Shown here: piece by piece, positions 8,727 through 18,231 of the stretch
How the letters are laid out: the number at the start of each line of letters is the position of its first letter
Numbering within the stretch: the stretch's first letter is position 1
Origin: an uncultured Desulfobacter sp.
Lineage (GTDB): Bacteria > Desulfobacterota > Desulfobacteria > Desulfobacterales > Desulfobacteraceae
DNA: 64,000 nt
Assembly (NCBI RefSeq): GCF_963664415.1
Contig: NZ_OY761443.1
Coordinates: 310,001 to 374,000, forward strand
Direction: 5' to 3'
Notes under the pieces: generated by a model
Database searches by the model: none
Seen by the model: only the letters and a program-made list of their open reading frames with translations
Told to the model about the DNA's origin: nothing
Translations under genes and position numbers: made by a program

Positions 8727-9761
8727 TTATATTTTGATGGTTGTTAGTTTATTTTTGGCAACAAATAGTACCTTTTTAACACTCACAGAAAAAATTATCG
8801 CACCCGTAACAGTCCCGACAGATGTTACAGTATAGGAAAGTTCATCAGATGCAAACATATGCGTCATGTGCAGCTTTTCTATTATCCTAAAAATCACCAT
8901 ATGACACAAATATATTTCCATACTAATCCCACTAAGAAATCGTGTAATTGAATTTTGAAGCACACCTCCGGACGTGCCAATAGCATATATCAAAAAAAAC
9001 GAAAATAAAACTAACAATACATTAGAGTTTCCGCTCAAAGCAAAAGCATAGACGCCCACTGATGAAATTATACACACAACTAAGACAACACTACGATATC
9101 TTTTGATCAACTTAATTAGCCATTCTCGATACAGGAAAATTAAGCCTCCAGCATAAAAAAAGACAGCACAAAAAATAAAATTATGGCGCATTTTAAAATT
9201 TTCTGGAACATGCTCTGCGTCAAAAAAATAAACAGCACATAACACCTTTAACGTAAATGCCACAAAGAATGATAGCCATGCCCTCCTTTTGTTTGACAGT
9301 AAATAGCAAAAAAAAGGAAACAAAAAATAAAACACAAATACAACCCCAATAAACCAACCAACTCCGATAACGGAGATTTGTGAATTTGGAAGTAAGCCAA
9401 AACACAATGTGAGATTTGCAAATACTTCATAAAAAGAATTCATACTTGGAGAAATGACAATATCAAGCAGACAAAGCAAAGCGAAAAATGGCCATATTTT
9501 TGCATAACGTTTACTATAAAACTGTTCCATGGTAATTTGTTTGTTCGTTATTTTAAAATAATATCCGCAACATAAAGAGAATCCGCTGATCACCATGAAC
9601 AAATACACAAATTGTGTAAACGAAGGAATTAACTTGTCAAAAATAAAACCACTGGTAGTATATCCTCCATTTGCCAGTACATGCATCAACACGATACCAA
9701 TAGCAGAAAATGCTCTCAAACCATTTATCGATTCATAACGTTCAACTTCATTAGTCTTCAT
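8727..9761 (-). CDS. Acyltransferase family 3 membrane protein (O-acetyltransferase)
   Basis: Integral-membrane acyltransferase of the OafA/acyltransferase-3 family that transfers acetyl or similar groups to surface glycans. The opening YESINGLRAFSAIGIVLMHV with its N-terminal histidine is typical, followed by about ten hydrophobic segments. ATG 9759-9761 is chosen because AAGGA lies upstream; an in-frame start at 9800 is less likely. The IS66 copy ends only about 115 bases upstream, so its native promoter or operon link has probably been cut. It converges with the esterase gene. Confidence 0.88.
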   Translation of the reverse strand: MKTNEVERYESINGLRAFSAIGIVLMHVLANGGYTTSGFIFDKLIPSFTQFVYLFMVISGFSLCCGYYFKITNKQITMEQFYSKRYAKIWPFFALLCLLDIVISPSMNSFYEVFANLTLCFGLLPNSQISVIGVGWFIGVVFVFYFLFPFFCYLLSNKRRAWLSFFVAFTLKVLCAVYFFDAEHVPENFKMRHNFIFCAVFFYAGGLIFLYREWLIKLIKRYRSVVLVVCIISSVGVYAFALSGNSNVLLVLFSFFLIYAIGTSGGVLQNSITRFLSGISMEIYLCHMVIFRIIEKLHMTHMFASDELSYTVTSVGTVTGAIIFSVSVKKVLFVAKNKLTTIKI

Positions 9762-9898
9762 TTGATTATCCTTTACTCCTTGATCTACTTCCACAAACAA
9801 AGTTCATTTTAACCACAAAATAAATTTTATTCTTATTCCGCCTTGAATATCACCTTATTGTTTAGCCAAAATCATTGTAAGCGGTGTTTTAACCCCAC

Positions 9899-11442
9899 TC
9901 AACACGGGACAGATTCAGAAATTTTTTCTTTTTTCACATTATAGGGGAGCAACGCTTGAAAATCATCATTTGTCATTGCCTCAGGCAGATGCTGAAACAG
10001 GTACTTGAGATACCAGTACGGTTCCAGTCCATTGGATTTTGCAGTCTCTATCAAACTGTAAATTGCCGCACTCGCCTTTGCACCTTGAACCGTATCAGAA
10101 AACAGCCAGTTTTTACGACCGATGACAAAAGGCCTGATGGCATTTTCAACCAAATTGTTGTCCGGTCGAATGAACCCTTCAGTTGTGTATTGGACCAATC
10201 GGGGCCATTGACCGAGGGTATAATTGATCGCCTTGCCAAGCAGGCTTTTGGGAGGAACTTTGTTTACTCTTTCATCAAGCCACTTCTTAAACTCGGTAAG
10301 AAGTGGAATCGCCTGGGATTGTCTCATATTGTACAATTGTTCCGCAGAACACCCTTGTTCCCGTGCTTCTTTTTCAATTTTATAAAGCTTGCTGATATAT
10401 AACAATGCCGAACCGGCATTCCCGGAAGAATTTGCCTTGTTGCCAAGCGCTTTGGTTACCTCTTTAAACTTCCGACGAGCATGAACCCAGCACCCAACAT
10501 GAACAATATCTTTTTTGGTATCCAGGAAATCATACCCAGCATATCCGTCCGTCTGGACGATGCCCTTAAAACCGTTCAAAAATGTTGAAACCACATCCCC
10601 AGACCTTGTCGGGTGATATTCGAACAGGATAATCGGCTTGTCTGGTGGTCCACCCCTGAAAATCCACATATAAGATTTGGATTTCCGTGGTCCCTTTAAA
10701 ACTTGGAGAGGAGTTTCATCAATACCAATCATGGGGTTGGCCAGGATGTCGTCCTTCATCATGCCGATGATAATTTCACAGGCATCTGCCACCTTCATGC
10801 CCCATTTACACATGGTTGATCTGGCAAGCTCAATGCCGATCCTGGCAACTGCTTTTCTTGACGATAAAACGGCAAAGCATCTGCAAATTTGGCGGTCAGG
10901 ATATGGGCAAGCAGTCCCGGAGTGGCAATACTTTTTGGAATAATCTGATCCGGCATCCTGGCAATAGATACGGTGGGGCCTTCATCTTCAACCCCCTCGC
11001 AATCTTTACAGGCGTATTTATACCGGATATTTCGAATCACCCGAACCTTGGCTGGGATGTAATCAAGCTGCTCAGAGACTTCTTCACCGATTTTATCTTT
11101 CAAGCAGCCGCAATCGCATTTTCTGTCATTCTCACTGAGTTTATGAACAACATCGACACGGGGAAGATCTGCCGGCAGTGGTTTGCGGCCGCGTTTTTTG
11201 CGGGAATGCTCTGTAATGGTGACGGTATCATCTTCATTCAGAATCGGAAGATCAGGTTCCGGCATATCAAAAAGAGACATTTGCTCGCCATCTTTGGGCG
11301 TTTTTTCTGATTTGCGACCAAAAAGCCTGTCCTGGAGGGATTTAATCTGCTCTTGAAGAATTATGTTTTCATCAAACAAATTCAGAGCGATTTCTTTGAC
11401 TTCATCCAGGCTTTCAGCATCTTTGAGAGTGTCTCTTGTCAT
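9899..11442 (-). pseudogene. tnpC: IS66 TnpC transposase, single frameshift
   Basis: DDE transposase of IS66. The N-terminal part (from 11442) has the leucine-rich helix, the zinc-binding CDCGC segment and ends in ADALPFYRQEKQ; the C-terminal part, in another frame, resumes at RIGIELARSTMCKW and holds IGIDETPLQVL, TDGYAGYDF and the late NNLVENAIRPFVIGRKNW motif. The two frames meet near 10847: one missing T in CAGTTGCC (CAGTTTGCC would restore it). This is either a real inactivating deletion or a sequencing error. Everything else looks intact. Confidence 0.9.
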
Positions 11443-11486
11443 GGGCTGTATATACCATAACCAAGGGTTTTTTCATAGTTTTTCGC

Positions 11487-11834
11487 CTAAAAAATCATAG
11501 AGTATTTTAGGGGTTTATGAGCCTGATTTATATTCAGTCCATCGACCAGCCAGGTCAGTTCCCGGCTTGTAATATTCATGACATCTTTTGATGAATTCGG
11601 CCATTTGAACCGGTCTTTCTCAAGGCGCTTTTGCCACAGGCAAAAACCGTTTTTATCCCAGTATAAAATTTTTAAAATGGTTTGTGCCCGGTTGCAGAAC
11701 ACAAACAGGGATTCTGAAAATATATCCAACTGCATTTGCTCACTCACGATAACGGCAAGGCCGTTAATCGCTTTGCGCATGTCCGTCGTGCCCAGAGCCA
11801 GATAGACTTTTGTGTCCGGTGCAAAGTTCATCAT
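11487..11834 (-). CDS. tnpB: IS66 accessory protein TnpB
   Basis: The 115-residue IS66 Orf2 protein. It shows the standard features VYLALGTTDMRKAINGLAVIV near the start, FVFCNRAQTILKILYWDKNGFCLWQKRLEK in the middle and FKWP after it. It sits between tnpC and tnpA, overlapping tnpA by four bases (ATGA), as usual for IS66 operons. Needed with TnpA and TnpC for transposition; its exact role is unsettled. Confidence 0.94.
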   Translation of the reverse strand: MMNFAPDTKVYLALGTTDMRKAINGLAVIVSEQMQLDIFSESLFVFCNRAQTILKILYWDKNGFCLWQKRLEKDRFKWPNSSKDVMNITSRELTWLVDGLNINQAHKPLKYSMIF

Positions 11835-12151
11835 GAGATGGATTTCAAGGTCGCAAGAACTCTTTCAAGTGTCTCGCTGGTGAAGCCGTCCGGGATTTCT
11901 ATTTGTACACCCTGGCCAAGGTTCAACTTCAACCCGGTCGTATGAATATTGGCAGGCATCGGCAACTGGATGAATTCCACAGGACGATCCTGTCCTTTAA
12001 ATTTTCTTTTCCAATATGTGAACCTGTCCTTGGACAGGTCATTGCGTCTGCAATATTCTGTCTGGGTCAGCCCTGATGCCTCCCAACGTTCGATGTTTGA
12101 TTTCCAGTAACTGCTAAGTCTTTCATTTGTTGCTTTTCTTGATCTTGGCAT
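11831..12151 (-). CDS. tnpA: IS66 accessory protein TnpA
   Basis: The 106-residue IS66 Orf1 protein, first gene of the element's operon. It carries a helix-turn-helix-like segment (WKSNIERWEASGLTQTEYCRR) and ends in the typical EIPDGFTSETLERVLATLK. It overlaps tnpB by four bases. The start at 12151 is 79 bases from the right element end, with an AGGAGG ribosome site (cctcct on the plus strand) before the ATG. Confidence 0.93.
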   Translation of the reverse strand: MPRSRKATNERLSSYWKSNIERWEASGLTQTEYCRRNDLSKDRFTYWKRKFKGQDRPVEFIQLPMPANIHTTGLKLNLGQGVQIEIPDGFTSETLERVLATLKSIS

Positions 12152-12238
12152 GGGGTCGCCTCCTTTTAGTTTGGAGGCATTATATGGGCTCGCTGGGCGT
12201 GGCGGTAGATGGGGTTTAAATATCGCTTACAAATCATT

Positions 12239-12469
12239 ACAGAATTACGGGAAAAGAGTTATTTCTTAATTGAGAAAAAAACCGCCTTCTATCAGCTTTT
12301 GCTGTTTTCCCGTTACCTTCGGCAATATTAAACGGTATCGACTGACTTGCCCTGATCCATTGATCCCGGGCTGGACGGTTTATTCCGGTAACTCGACTTT
12401 TTGGTAGACCCAGGAAATATACGTAATGGAGAGACGGAAGACGTCTAATTTTTCATGTAAGAATGGCAT
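12239..12469 (-). pseudogene. Four-helix-bundle protein (rRNA intervening-sequence type) remnant cut by IS66
   Basis: From ATG 12467-12469 the frame gives MPFLHEKLDVFRLSI and then stops; a second frame gives DQWIRASQSIPFNIAEGNGK and KADRRRFFSQLRN. Together these match the order of the widespread four-helix-bundle family (KLDVF..., ...SIPFNIAEGNGK...RRFF). The gene is frameshifted and its end is lost at the IS66 junction. Short GATAGC repeats (about 12477-12502) precede it. Function of the family is unknown. Confidence 0.6.
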
Positions 12470-12516
12470 TTTTTCGATAGCGATCCCGATAGCGATAGCG
12501 ACACGGATAGGTAAAA

Positions 12517-13353
12517 CTATATTATGTCAGCAAACTCACGTTCATTTTGAATAAAAAACTTAAGCCCCAAAATAAATATCACCACAGACAGTAGCACCGA
12601 GATAAAAACCCCAGGCCAATATACCAAAGCTTTCTCCCCTAACAGCACCCATCTGAATCCGTCAATCACCCCCACCATGGGATTCAGACTGTAAATAAAC
12701 CGCCAGCCATTCGGCACAATACTGCTTGCATACCCCACAGGGGACAAATATAACCCGAATTGGAGAATAAAAGGCATCAGGTGCATGAAATCCCGATACT
12801 TTACATTCAGCGCGGCCACAAACAGCCCGGCACCCAGGGAGGTCAATACGGCAATTGCCATGAATCCCGGCAGCAGCAGAATGGTCATACCCGGCCACAC
12901 CCCGTAAACCAACATCATCCCAATAAGCAGGGCAAAGGCAATAAAAAAATCAACCAAAGCCACCACCACCGCTGCCATAGGAATAATCACCCGGGGGAAA
13001 TAAACCTTTGACACCAGCGATGCATTGGACACCAGGGAATTGCCGGTACTGGAAAGGATATTAGTGAAAAACTGCCAGGGCAGAAGCGCCGCCATGACCA
13101 TAACACCGTAGGGCACTTGTCCCGACGGCAAATCAGCAAGTTTACCAAAAACGATGGTAAAAACCACCATGGTAGACAAAGGTTTTATCACACTCCAAGC
13201 CACCCCGACCAAGGTCTGCTTATACCGGACCAGAATATCCCGCCAGGCCAAAAAATAAAAAAGATGTCTGAATTCCCAGACATCTTTTAAAACAGATCCG
13301 GCCGGAGCATCCGGCCGAATGGTTATTTTAATATCGCTTGTGTTTATTTTCAA
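12517..13353 (-). CDS. wzm: Polysaccharide ABC exporter permease, Wzm type
   Basis: ABC-2 type membrane permease of 278 residues with about six hydrophobic spans. Typical phrases are FLAWRDILVRYKQTLVGVAWSV-like start, YLSPVGYA and the NPMVGVIDGFRW segment, ending NEREFADII. Together with Wzt (5678-6967) it would export a lipid-linked glycan across the inner membrane. It begins four bases after the stop of the tyrosine-kinase gene, so the two are probably co-transcribed. Confidence 0.93.
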   Translation of the reverse strand: MKINTSDIKITIRPDAPAGSVLKDVWEFRHLFYFLAWRDILVRYKQTLVGVAWSVIKPLSTMVVFTIVFGKLADLPSGQVPYGVMVMAALLPWQFFTNILSSTGNSLVSNASLVSKVYFPRVIIPMAAVVVALVDFFIAFALLIGMMLVYGVWPGMTILLLPGFMAIAVLTSLGAGLFVAALNVKYRDFMHLMPFILQFGLYLSPVGYASSIVPNGWRFIYSLNPMVGVIDGFRWVLLGEKALVYWPGVFISVLLSVVIFILGLKFFIQNEREFADII

Positions 13354-13356
13354 ACA

Positions 13357-14589
13357 CTACTCCCCGGCATCTTCTCCATAATATGACTCATAATACTTTC
13401 TGTAATTCCTGTAGTAGCGTTCCCGTTTTACATCAACCTGATTCAGCACCACGCCAAGAATTTTTGTCCCTGCCGACTCAAGATGCTTTACGGCATCCTT
13501 AATATGCTTCCTGTTCACCTGATTGGCCTTAACAACCAGCAGCACCCCATCTGTTTCCGGAGCCAACACCAACGCATCACTTGCCGGCAATATGGGCGGA
13601 GTGTCAATAATGACAAAATCATACACATTGGCAAGATGACTTAAAGCAAAGACCATTTTACCGGAACTCACCATCTCTGCAGGATTGGGCGGAATTTTTC
13701 CGGACGGAACAATAAATAGATTCTCCTGCCCTGTTTGGGTTACCACAGACTCAATCATATTGGCCAAATATGGAAACTGGTGACCTTCATCCAAAAATTC
13801 CCGGAACATTTTTTCAAAATTGACATCATGTTCAATCGTAGTATCCATCTGCCCGGCATGCATCGGTGTAAATTTAAACCGGCCATTGTAAATGGATGCC
13901 GCTGTTTTAAATGATTCCACAATATGCATGGACAGATATTTTTTCAGTTCCGTCATGGTAATCATACCCATGGTGGTCAAAATGGTGCCAAGCTTTTGCA
14001 CCGAGCGCCGCTGATGGCCGATGGCCACCTGAACCTGTTCTTCTGTCAAAAGATTGGCCGCAACCAGAGACGAAGCAAGCTTTTTACTGTCCGGCCGATT
14101 CTTCCAGTATACATCTATGAGGCTGCCGTTAAGAAAGCTTAACTCCACCGAATTTTCGTCATCTGAAACGGCAAGAATCCCAGTCCGTTTTTGCAGATTA
14201 TTCAGCTTTACCAAATCATTGAGTTTGATCTCAGCGGTCAAACCCTCAGCCACCAAAGTGCCCAGATGATCCGACACCAGTTCAGACAACCCGACCTCCC
14301 CTTTTTTGCCGAACCGTTGGGTTAATCCGGGTTTCCTTAAATCACAATCCACCATAAGTACACGCTGACCGGTCTGGGCTATGGTATAGCCAAGATTCGC
14401 CACCGTATTGGTTTTTCCCTCCTGCTCAGTGGCGCTGGTGACACAGATGGCATTCAAGTCCCGGTCCATTGAGGCAAACTGAAGGTTGGTCCGCATGGTC
14501 CTGTAGGACTCCGCATACCCGGACTTGGCAGGATACTGGTCCAGCAGCGTATTTTCTTCCGGTTTTATCTCTTTTTTCAGCTTTAGCAT
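13357..14589 (-). CDS. Bacterial tyrosine kinase (CpsD/Wzc kinase-like) with an inserted PATAN/DUF4388-like domain
   Basis: BY-kinase that controls polysaccharide chain handling through autophosphorylation. Walker A is TEQEGKT (to residue 60), Walker A' is VLMVDCDL (77-84), IPPNPAEM is at 299-306, Walker B is DFVIIDTPP (324-332), and a tail of seven tyrosines lies at 392-404. Normal CpsD-type kinases are about 230 residues; this one has 410 because about 165 residues (roughly 108-275) are inserted between Walker A' and Walker B. The insert, with NLQKRTGILAV, SFLNGSLIDVYW, a helical middle and YNGRFKFTP, resembles the PATAN/DUF4388 fold. It abuts the Wzz-like gene, its likely membrane activator. 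Confidence 0.88.
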   Translation of the reverse strand: MLKLKKEIKPEENTLLDQYPAKSGYAESYRTMRTNLQFASMDRDLNAICVTSATEQEGKTNTVANLGYTIAQTGQRVLMVDCDLRKPGLTQRFGKKGEVGLSELVSDHLGTLVAEGLTAEIKLNDLVKLNNLQKRTGILAVSDDENSVELSFLNGSLIDVYWKNRPDSKKLASSLVAANLLTEEQVQVAIGHQRRSVQKLGTILTTMGMITMTELKKYLSMHIVESFKTAASIYNGRFKFTPMHAGQMDTTIEHDVNFEKMFREFLDEGHQFPYLANMIESVVTQTGQENLFIVPSGKIPPNPAEMVSSGKMVFALSHLANVYDFVIIDTPPILPASDALVLAPETDGVLLVVKANQVNRKHIKDAVKHLESAGTKILGVVLNQVDVKRERYYRNYRKYYESYYGEDAGE

Positions 14590-16134
14590 CTATTTGTACC
14601 CTCCATATGAGGCGCTTTTCAAACTTGCATCCGGTACAACAGCAATCACAGGATACCCCAGGAACCGTTCCGCATCCTCTTCATTTCGAATGCTCTGGTC
14701 AAGGTATTCAAGGAAGAATGCCAACCCGACCCCGCCAAAAATGCCAAGGACAATACTGAGCAGAAAATTGCGTTTCTTGTTGGGCTTTACCGGTTCTTCA
14801 GGCAGATCTGCAGTCTCTACAATGGTCAGGTTGGACGCATCTGAAGATTGAAGGATATTGGACTCTTTCACCTGGGACAACAAAATATCATACAGTTGCT
14901 GGCTGGTATTGACGTTGCGTTGATAAATATTGTAGGCCAACTCCTTTTCACTGGTCTGCATGGCCTCATTTTCAAATTCATCAATCTGTTTTTTTATCTC
15001 ATGCTCCTGACTGGCCAGGATATCACGCTCCCGCTTCATGGCAACCATTTTTTTTCTCAGCTCAATTCTGAGCTTGGCCCTGGTATCCACAATCTTAGAG
15101 ACCACCTCGACAATTTTAGGATGTTTAGGTTTATATACCTTTGACAGATGGCCCCTTTCAATTTCCAGGGAAGTCAAAGTTGAATAGAGATCTTTTATAA
15201 TGGGGGCATCCACCAGGGATTTAATCCGCATGATATCGGCACTGTTGCCTATGGCAGCCTGAAACCCCTGAAGCTGTGAATCAATCTCCAGCTTTTTATT
15301 TTTTATGTTAAGGTAGCTTTGGTTAAACGAGGCGATTTTCTGGGAGATCAGATTCTGCTTACCCTCCATGGAGAACATCTTTTCCGACTGCTTGTAGTCA
15401 ATGAACTCTTTTTCCGCATCCTCCAGCTTCTTTTTTACCCCGTAAAGCTCATTGGTCATCCAGTTGAGTTTATCCGTGGATGATTTCAGCTTGGTAGAAA
15501 GGTCAAACTCGATATATTTTTGGGCCACGGCATTGGCAATATCCCGGGCCCGCTGGGGATCGGTGTCTTCGGCCACAACCTCCATAATCCGGGTCTCTTC
15601 CACCGGGTTAACCTTAATTCTGGATAAAAGCTGCCGGTAGGCTGTATCCATAGCTTCGTCAAACAGGCCATCCTCCATCGTATCCTCAGGTTCAGGCAAC
15701 AATTTTTTTATGAAATCCTTGATTGCAGTTTTGATCAGCTTGATGTTATTTTTTACCCGCGTCATGAACCGGACCAATGCATTGGTAGATTCAAGTTCCA
15801 CCTCGGGACTTAAATCCACCTCCTGGGCCACCAGCTTAAGCACAGGCTTTGAGGTAATCAGCTTGAAATGGGTATTAAAATTCTTCTCCTCCGAATAAAA
15901 GCTTTCCATGGAATATGCCTGGCCCGAAATGGGAGACACATTTTTATTCAAACCGATCACAAGCTTTGATGTGGCCTGATAAACCGGTTTTGTGCTGAAA
16001 GTAAATACGACAGTTACCACAATAGCAAGCAGTAAAAAGGAGAGGATTAGTCTTTTGTGGTTGAGCACAACATCCAGGTAGTCGGATAGATGGATCTCTT
16101 CCTCAGTAATCTGTTCAGGGGTCTCAGGTGTCAT
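14590..16134 (-). CDS. Wzz/GumC-family chain-length determinant protein
   Basis: Inner-membrane polysaccharide co-polymerase of 514 residues. One membrane span lies at about residues 31-50 and a second at about 460-478; the periplasmic part between them is helical and coiled-coil rich. The GNVR-like segment ELAYNIYQRNVNTSQQLYDIL precedes the second span, and PDLPEEP-type proline residues follow it. It lacks a kinase domain; the kinase is the next gene, starting at the adjacent base, as in split Firmicute-style pairs. Together they should set chain length and couple to the Wza-type exporter upstream. Confidence 0.9.
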   Translation of the reverse strand: MTPETPEQITEEEIHLSDYLDVVLNHKRLILSFLLLAIVVTVVFTFSTKPVYQATSKLVIGLNKNVSPISGQAYSMESFYSEEKNFNTHFKLITSKPVLKLVAQEVDLSPEVELESTNALVRFMTRVKNNIKLIKTAIKDFIKKLLPEPEDTMEDGLFDEAMDTAYRQLLSRIKVNPVEETRIMEVVAEDTDPQRARDIANAVAQKYIEFDLSTKLKSSTDKLNWMTNELYGVKKKLEDAEKEFIDYKQSEKMFSMEGKQNLISQKIASFNQSYLNIKNKKLEIDSQLQGFQAAIGNSADIMRIKSLVDAPIIKDLYSTLTSLEIERGHLSKVYKPKHPKIVEVVSKIVDTRAKLRIELRKKMVAMKRERDILASQEHEIKKQIDEFENEAMQTSEKELAYNIYQRNVNTSQQLYDILLSQVKESNILQSSDASNLTIVETADLPEEPVKPNKKRNFLLSIVLGIFGGVGLAFFLEYLDQSIRNEEDAERFLGYPVIAVVPDASLKSASYGGYK

Positions 16135-16145
16135 ATGAGTGCTCC

Positions 16146-17021
16146 TTAAAGCCAGGTTTCAGGGACATGAATGTGGTCACCGGGTTTTATGAGAATATCC
16201 GGGGTCCGGCCGTCCTGTACCTTTTCCAGATTCACCTTGATGACCTCCTGTCTACCGTTTTCATTTCGTACGATTTTTACCCGCGTTATGGCGGCATACT
16301 TGTCAAATCCACCGGCCAGGACACAGGCCGCCATGGCCGTCATACCCGGTTGGTAATCATAGACACCGGGTTTTTTAACCTCGCCCTCCACATAAATTTT
16401 GTATACGGACTGATTCAACTTGTCGGCTCTTGGGATATAGACGATATCGCCGGGAATCAGGGTGATGTTATATGACATATCACCCTCATCCAGCAGCCGG
16501 ATTAAATCCACCTTGATGGTAGCGCTATTTTGAATGGCTTTTTTGACATCCTCTTCCGTGCTGATGCCATGGATTTCCCGCAGTACATAGGCAATGGATC
16601 CCCTGTCCGGGAGCAGCCCTTCGGCCCTGGCCACCAATTCGAGAAAATTAGTGGCGGATGTCATTTCGTACTGGCCCGGTTTTTTAACCGCTCCGGAAAT
16701 AAAAAAGCGGATGCTATGGTACTCTTTTACCTGGACATTGACCTGGGGATCGACAAAGAAGTCCCGCTCAAGGGGACCCTGGATCGCAGTTTCCAGCTCA
16801 GCCAGTGTCAGCCCCCTGGCGATGACCGATCCGATAAACGGCACATTGATTTTGCCGTGCTCGGACACGTTAACCACAACCGTTTCCTGTTCCACACCAC
16901 CGGCATAAATCGCGACGCTTAATACATCCCTGGACCCAATGTGATAGGTATCTGTCTGGCAGAGACCTGTGCCTGCTGCTGCCAGGAAGAATAGAAAAAT
17001 CAATATGAATAATTTTTTCAT
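16146..17021 (-). CDS. Wza-type polysaccharide export protein (poly_export plus SLBB domains)
   Basis: Periplasmic/outer-membrane export protein of 291 residues. A signal peptide covers about 1-22. The Poly_export domain starts at YHIGSRDVLSVAIYAG and contains HGKINVPFIGSVIARGLT; SLBB repeats follow at FFISGAVKKPGQYEM and IYVEGEVKKPGVYDY. The cysteine at about 21 is not in a convincing lipobox, so whether it is a lipoprotein is open. It lies between the barrel gene and the Wzz-like gene with short spacers, in one probable operon. Confidence 0.92.
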   Translation of the reverse strand: MKKLFILIFLFFLAAAGTGLCQTDTYHIGSRDVLSVAIYAGGVEQETVVVNVSEHGKINVPFIGSVIARGLTLAELETAIQGPLERDFFVDPQVNVQVKEYHSIRFFISGAVKKPGQYEMTSATNFLELVARAEGLLPDRGSIAYVLREIHGISTEEDVKKAIQNSATIKVDLIRLLDEGDMSYNITLIPGDIVYIPRADKLNQSVYKIYVEGEVKKPGVYDYQPGMTAMAACVLAGGFDKYAAITRVKIVRNENGRQEVIKVNLEKVQDGRTPDILIKPGDHIHVPETWL

Positions 17022-18230
17022 CTAGCCGCTTCCCAAATCATAGTTAAAGGTTAATTTAAACAGCACAAAGCTATTATCGTAATCATAGTAGTCATAAGAA
17101 GAATCCCGGGATTCCAACCCGGATTCCATTGCCAGGGTAAACCGTCGGTTTAAATAATAAGAAAGCATGACAGAAAGAAACAGTGTATCATCTTCCCGGT
17201 CTGCAATCCAATAATTTTCATATTCACTTTTCTGATAATAGCCTTTAAACCTGGCATCAATCTTTTCCATAAACAGATGTCCCAGGATCAGGGTCACCCG
17301 GTTGGCCTGATAATACGCATTATTACGTCCGGTATCATTAAAATCCTGATTGAATTTCAAGGTCATGTAACTTCTGGGTTTTTCATCTTTGTCTAACGTT
17401 GGGGGATTCTGCCCTGTGATGGAAATATGCCAGTACGGGGTATCCATGGCATCCTCCCCGGCCAGGTCAAAATCGCGCTCATGATATCCAATCCCTCCGT
17501 CCAGTTTAAAATACTTATAACCGCTGACAATATTCATCCCATATTTTCTTGACACGTAATTGAAGTCGTCCGTGTCATAGTCCATGTCCCCTTGGGAATA
17601 TTCGAGGTCCACCGTGGTGAATTTATTGATTTCGTAGTAAAGCCGTCCCGTTCCCTCAAGCAGGAATGAGTCGAATTCAGAACTATCGCTGTAATCAATG
17701 CCGGTGGTCTTAACCTCTATGCCGGCAGAAATCCGCGGACTGATCTGGTACTTAAGCCAGGGCCGGAACCGGTTAATCTTATACTTTTCAGTATCAATAT
17801 AATTGTCAAGTTCGTCACGCTCCTCTGGATTCCTTGTCTTGATCATCCGGCCTTCCAGCCCGGTTGTGATCCGGGTGAACAGCATGGTTTTGGCAGAAAG
17901 CGTTAAATCATATCCGGCATAATCGTTCTCATCGGCATCCTCCGTGCCGGCCGGCACATCATCCAGGTCATCATAATAATTGAAATTAAACTTGCCCAAG
18001 GCTTTAACCCGGCTTTTTGCCGTTTCAAACCCGAACTCAAGCCCGGGACTGACGGTCAATGTACTGACAGAATGTTCATCGGTATCGTCATAATAAAAAT
18101 TAGAGTCAATCCGGTAATCCGTTTCTATCATGGGCTTGATCAGGAACCGCTCTTCAGCGAATGCCAACCCTGTCCATGCTGAAACGATCAAAAAAACTGC
18201 GATTAAAACCAATCGTGCATCACGTATCAT
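17022..18230 (-). CDS. Outer-membrane beta-barrel protein of the exopolysaccharide operon
   Basis: Product of about 402 residues with a signal peptide (MIRDARLVLIAVFLIVSAW, cleavage after AFA). The mature part is rich in alternating aromatic and charged beta strands with many Asp, Tyr and Asn and ends in LFKLTFNYDLG, consistent with a porin-like barrel of the BBP2-type found in EPS operons. ATG 18228-18230 is chosen because the upstream gene stops two bases before it and a GGGA lies upstream. It is followed without gap by the Wza-type gene. Probable role is passage or tethering of polymer; not proven. Confidence 0.78.
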   Translation of the reverse strand: MIRDARLVLIAVFLIVSAWTGLAFAEERFLIKPMIETDYRIDSNFYYDDTDEHSVSTLTVSPGLEFGFETAKSRVKALGKFNFNYYDDLDDVPAGTEDADENDYAGYDLTLSAKTMLFTRITTGLEGRMIKTRNPEERDELDNYIDTEKYKINRFRPWLKYQISPRISAGIEVKTTGIDYSDSSEFDSFLLEGTGRLYYEINKFTTVDLEYSQGDMDYDTDDFNYVSRKYGMNIVSGYKYFKLDGGIGYHERDFDLAGEDAMDTPYWHISITGQNPPTLDKDEKPRSYMTLKFNQDFNDTGRNNAYYQANRVTLILGHLFMEKIDARFKGYYQKSEYENYWIADREDDTLFLSVMLSYYLNRRFTLAMESGLESRDSSYDYYDYDNSFVLFKLTFNYDLGSG

Positions 18231-18231
18231 A

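Larger units (their letters stand above)
9877..12230 (-). mobile_element. IS66-family insertion sequence with perfect 8-bp target duplication
   Basis: The element is bounded by GTAAGCG ends (9877 on the plus strand; CGCTTAC ending at 12230), the terminal motif of IS66. It is flanked by identical 8-bp copies of AAATCATT at 9869-9876 and 12231-12238, the IS66 duplication length. It contains tnpA, tnpB and tnpC in order on the minus strand. The perfect duplication points to a recent insertion. It lies between wzm and the acyltransferase gene and cuts a four-helix-bundle gene remnant. Confidence 0.95.
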
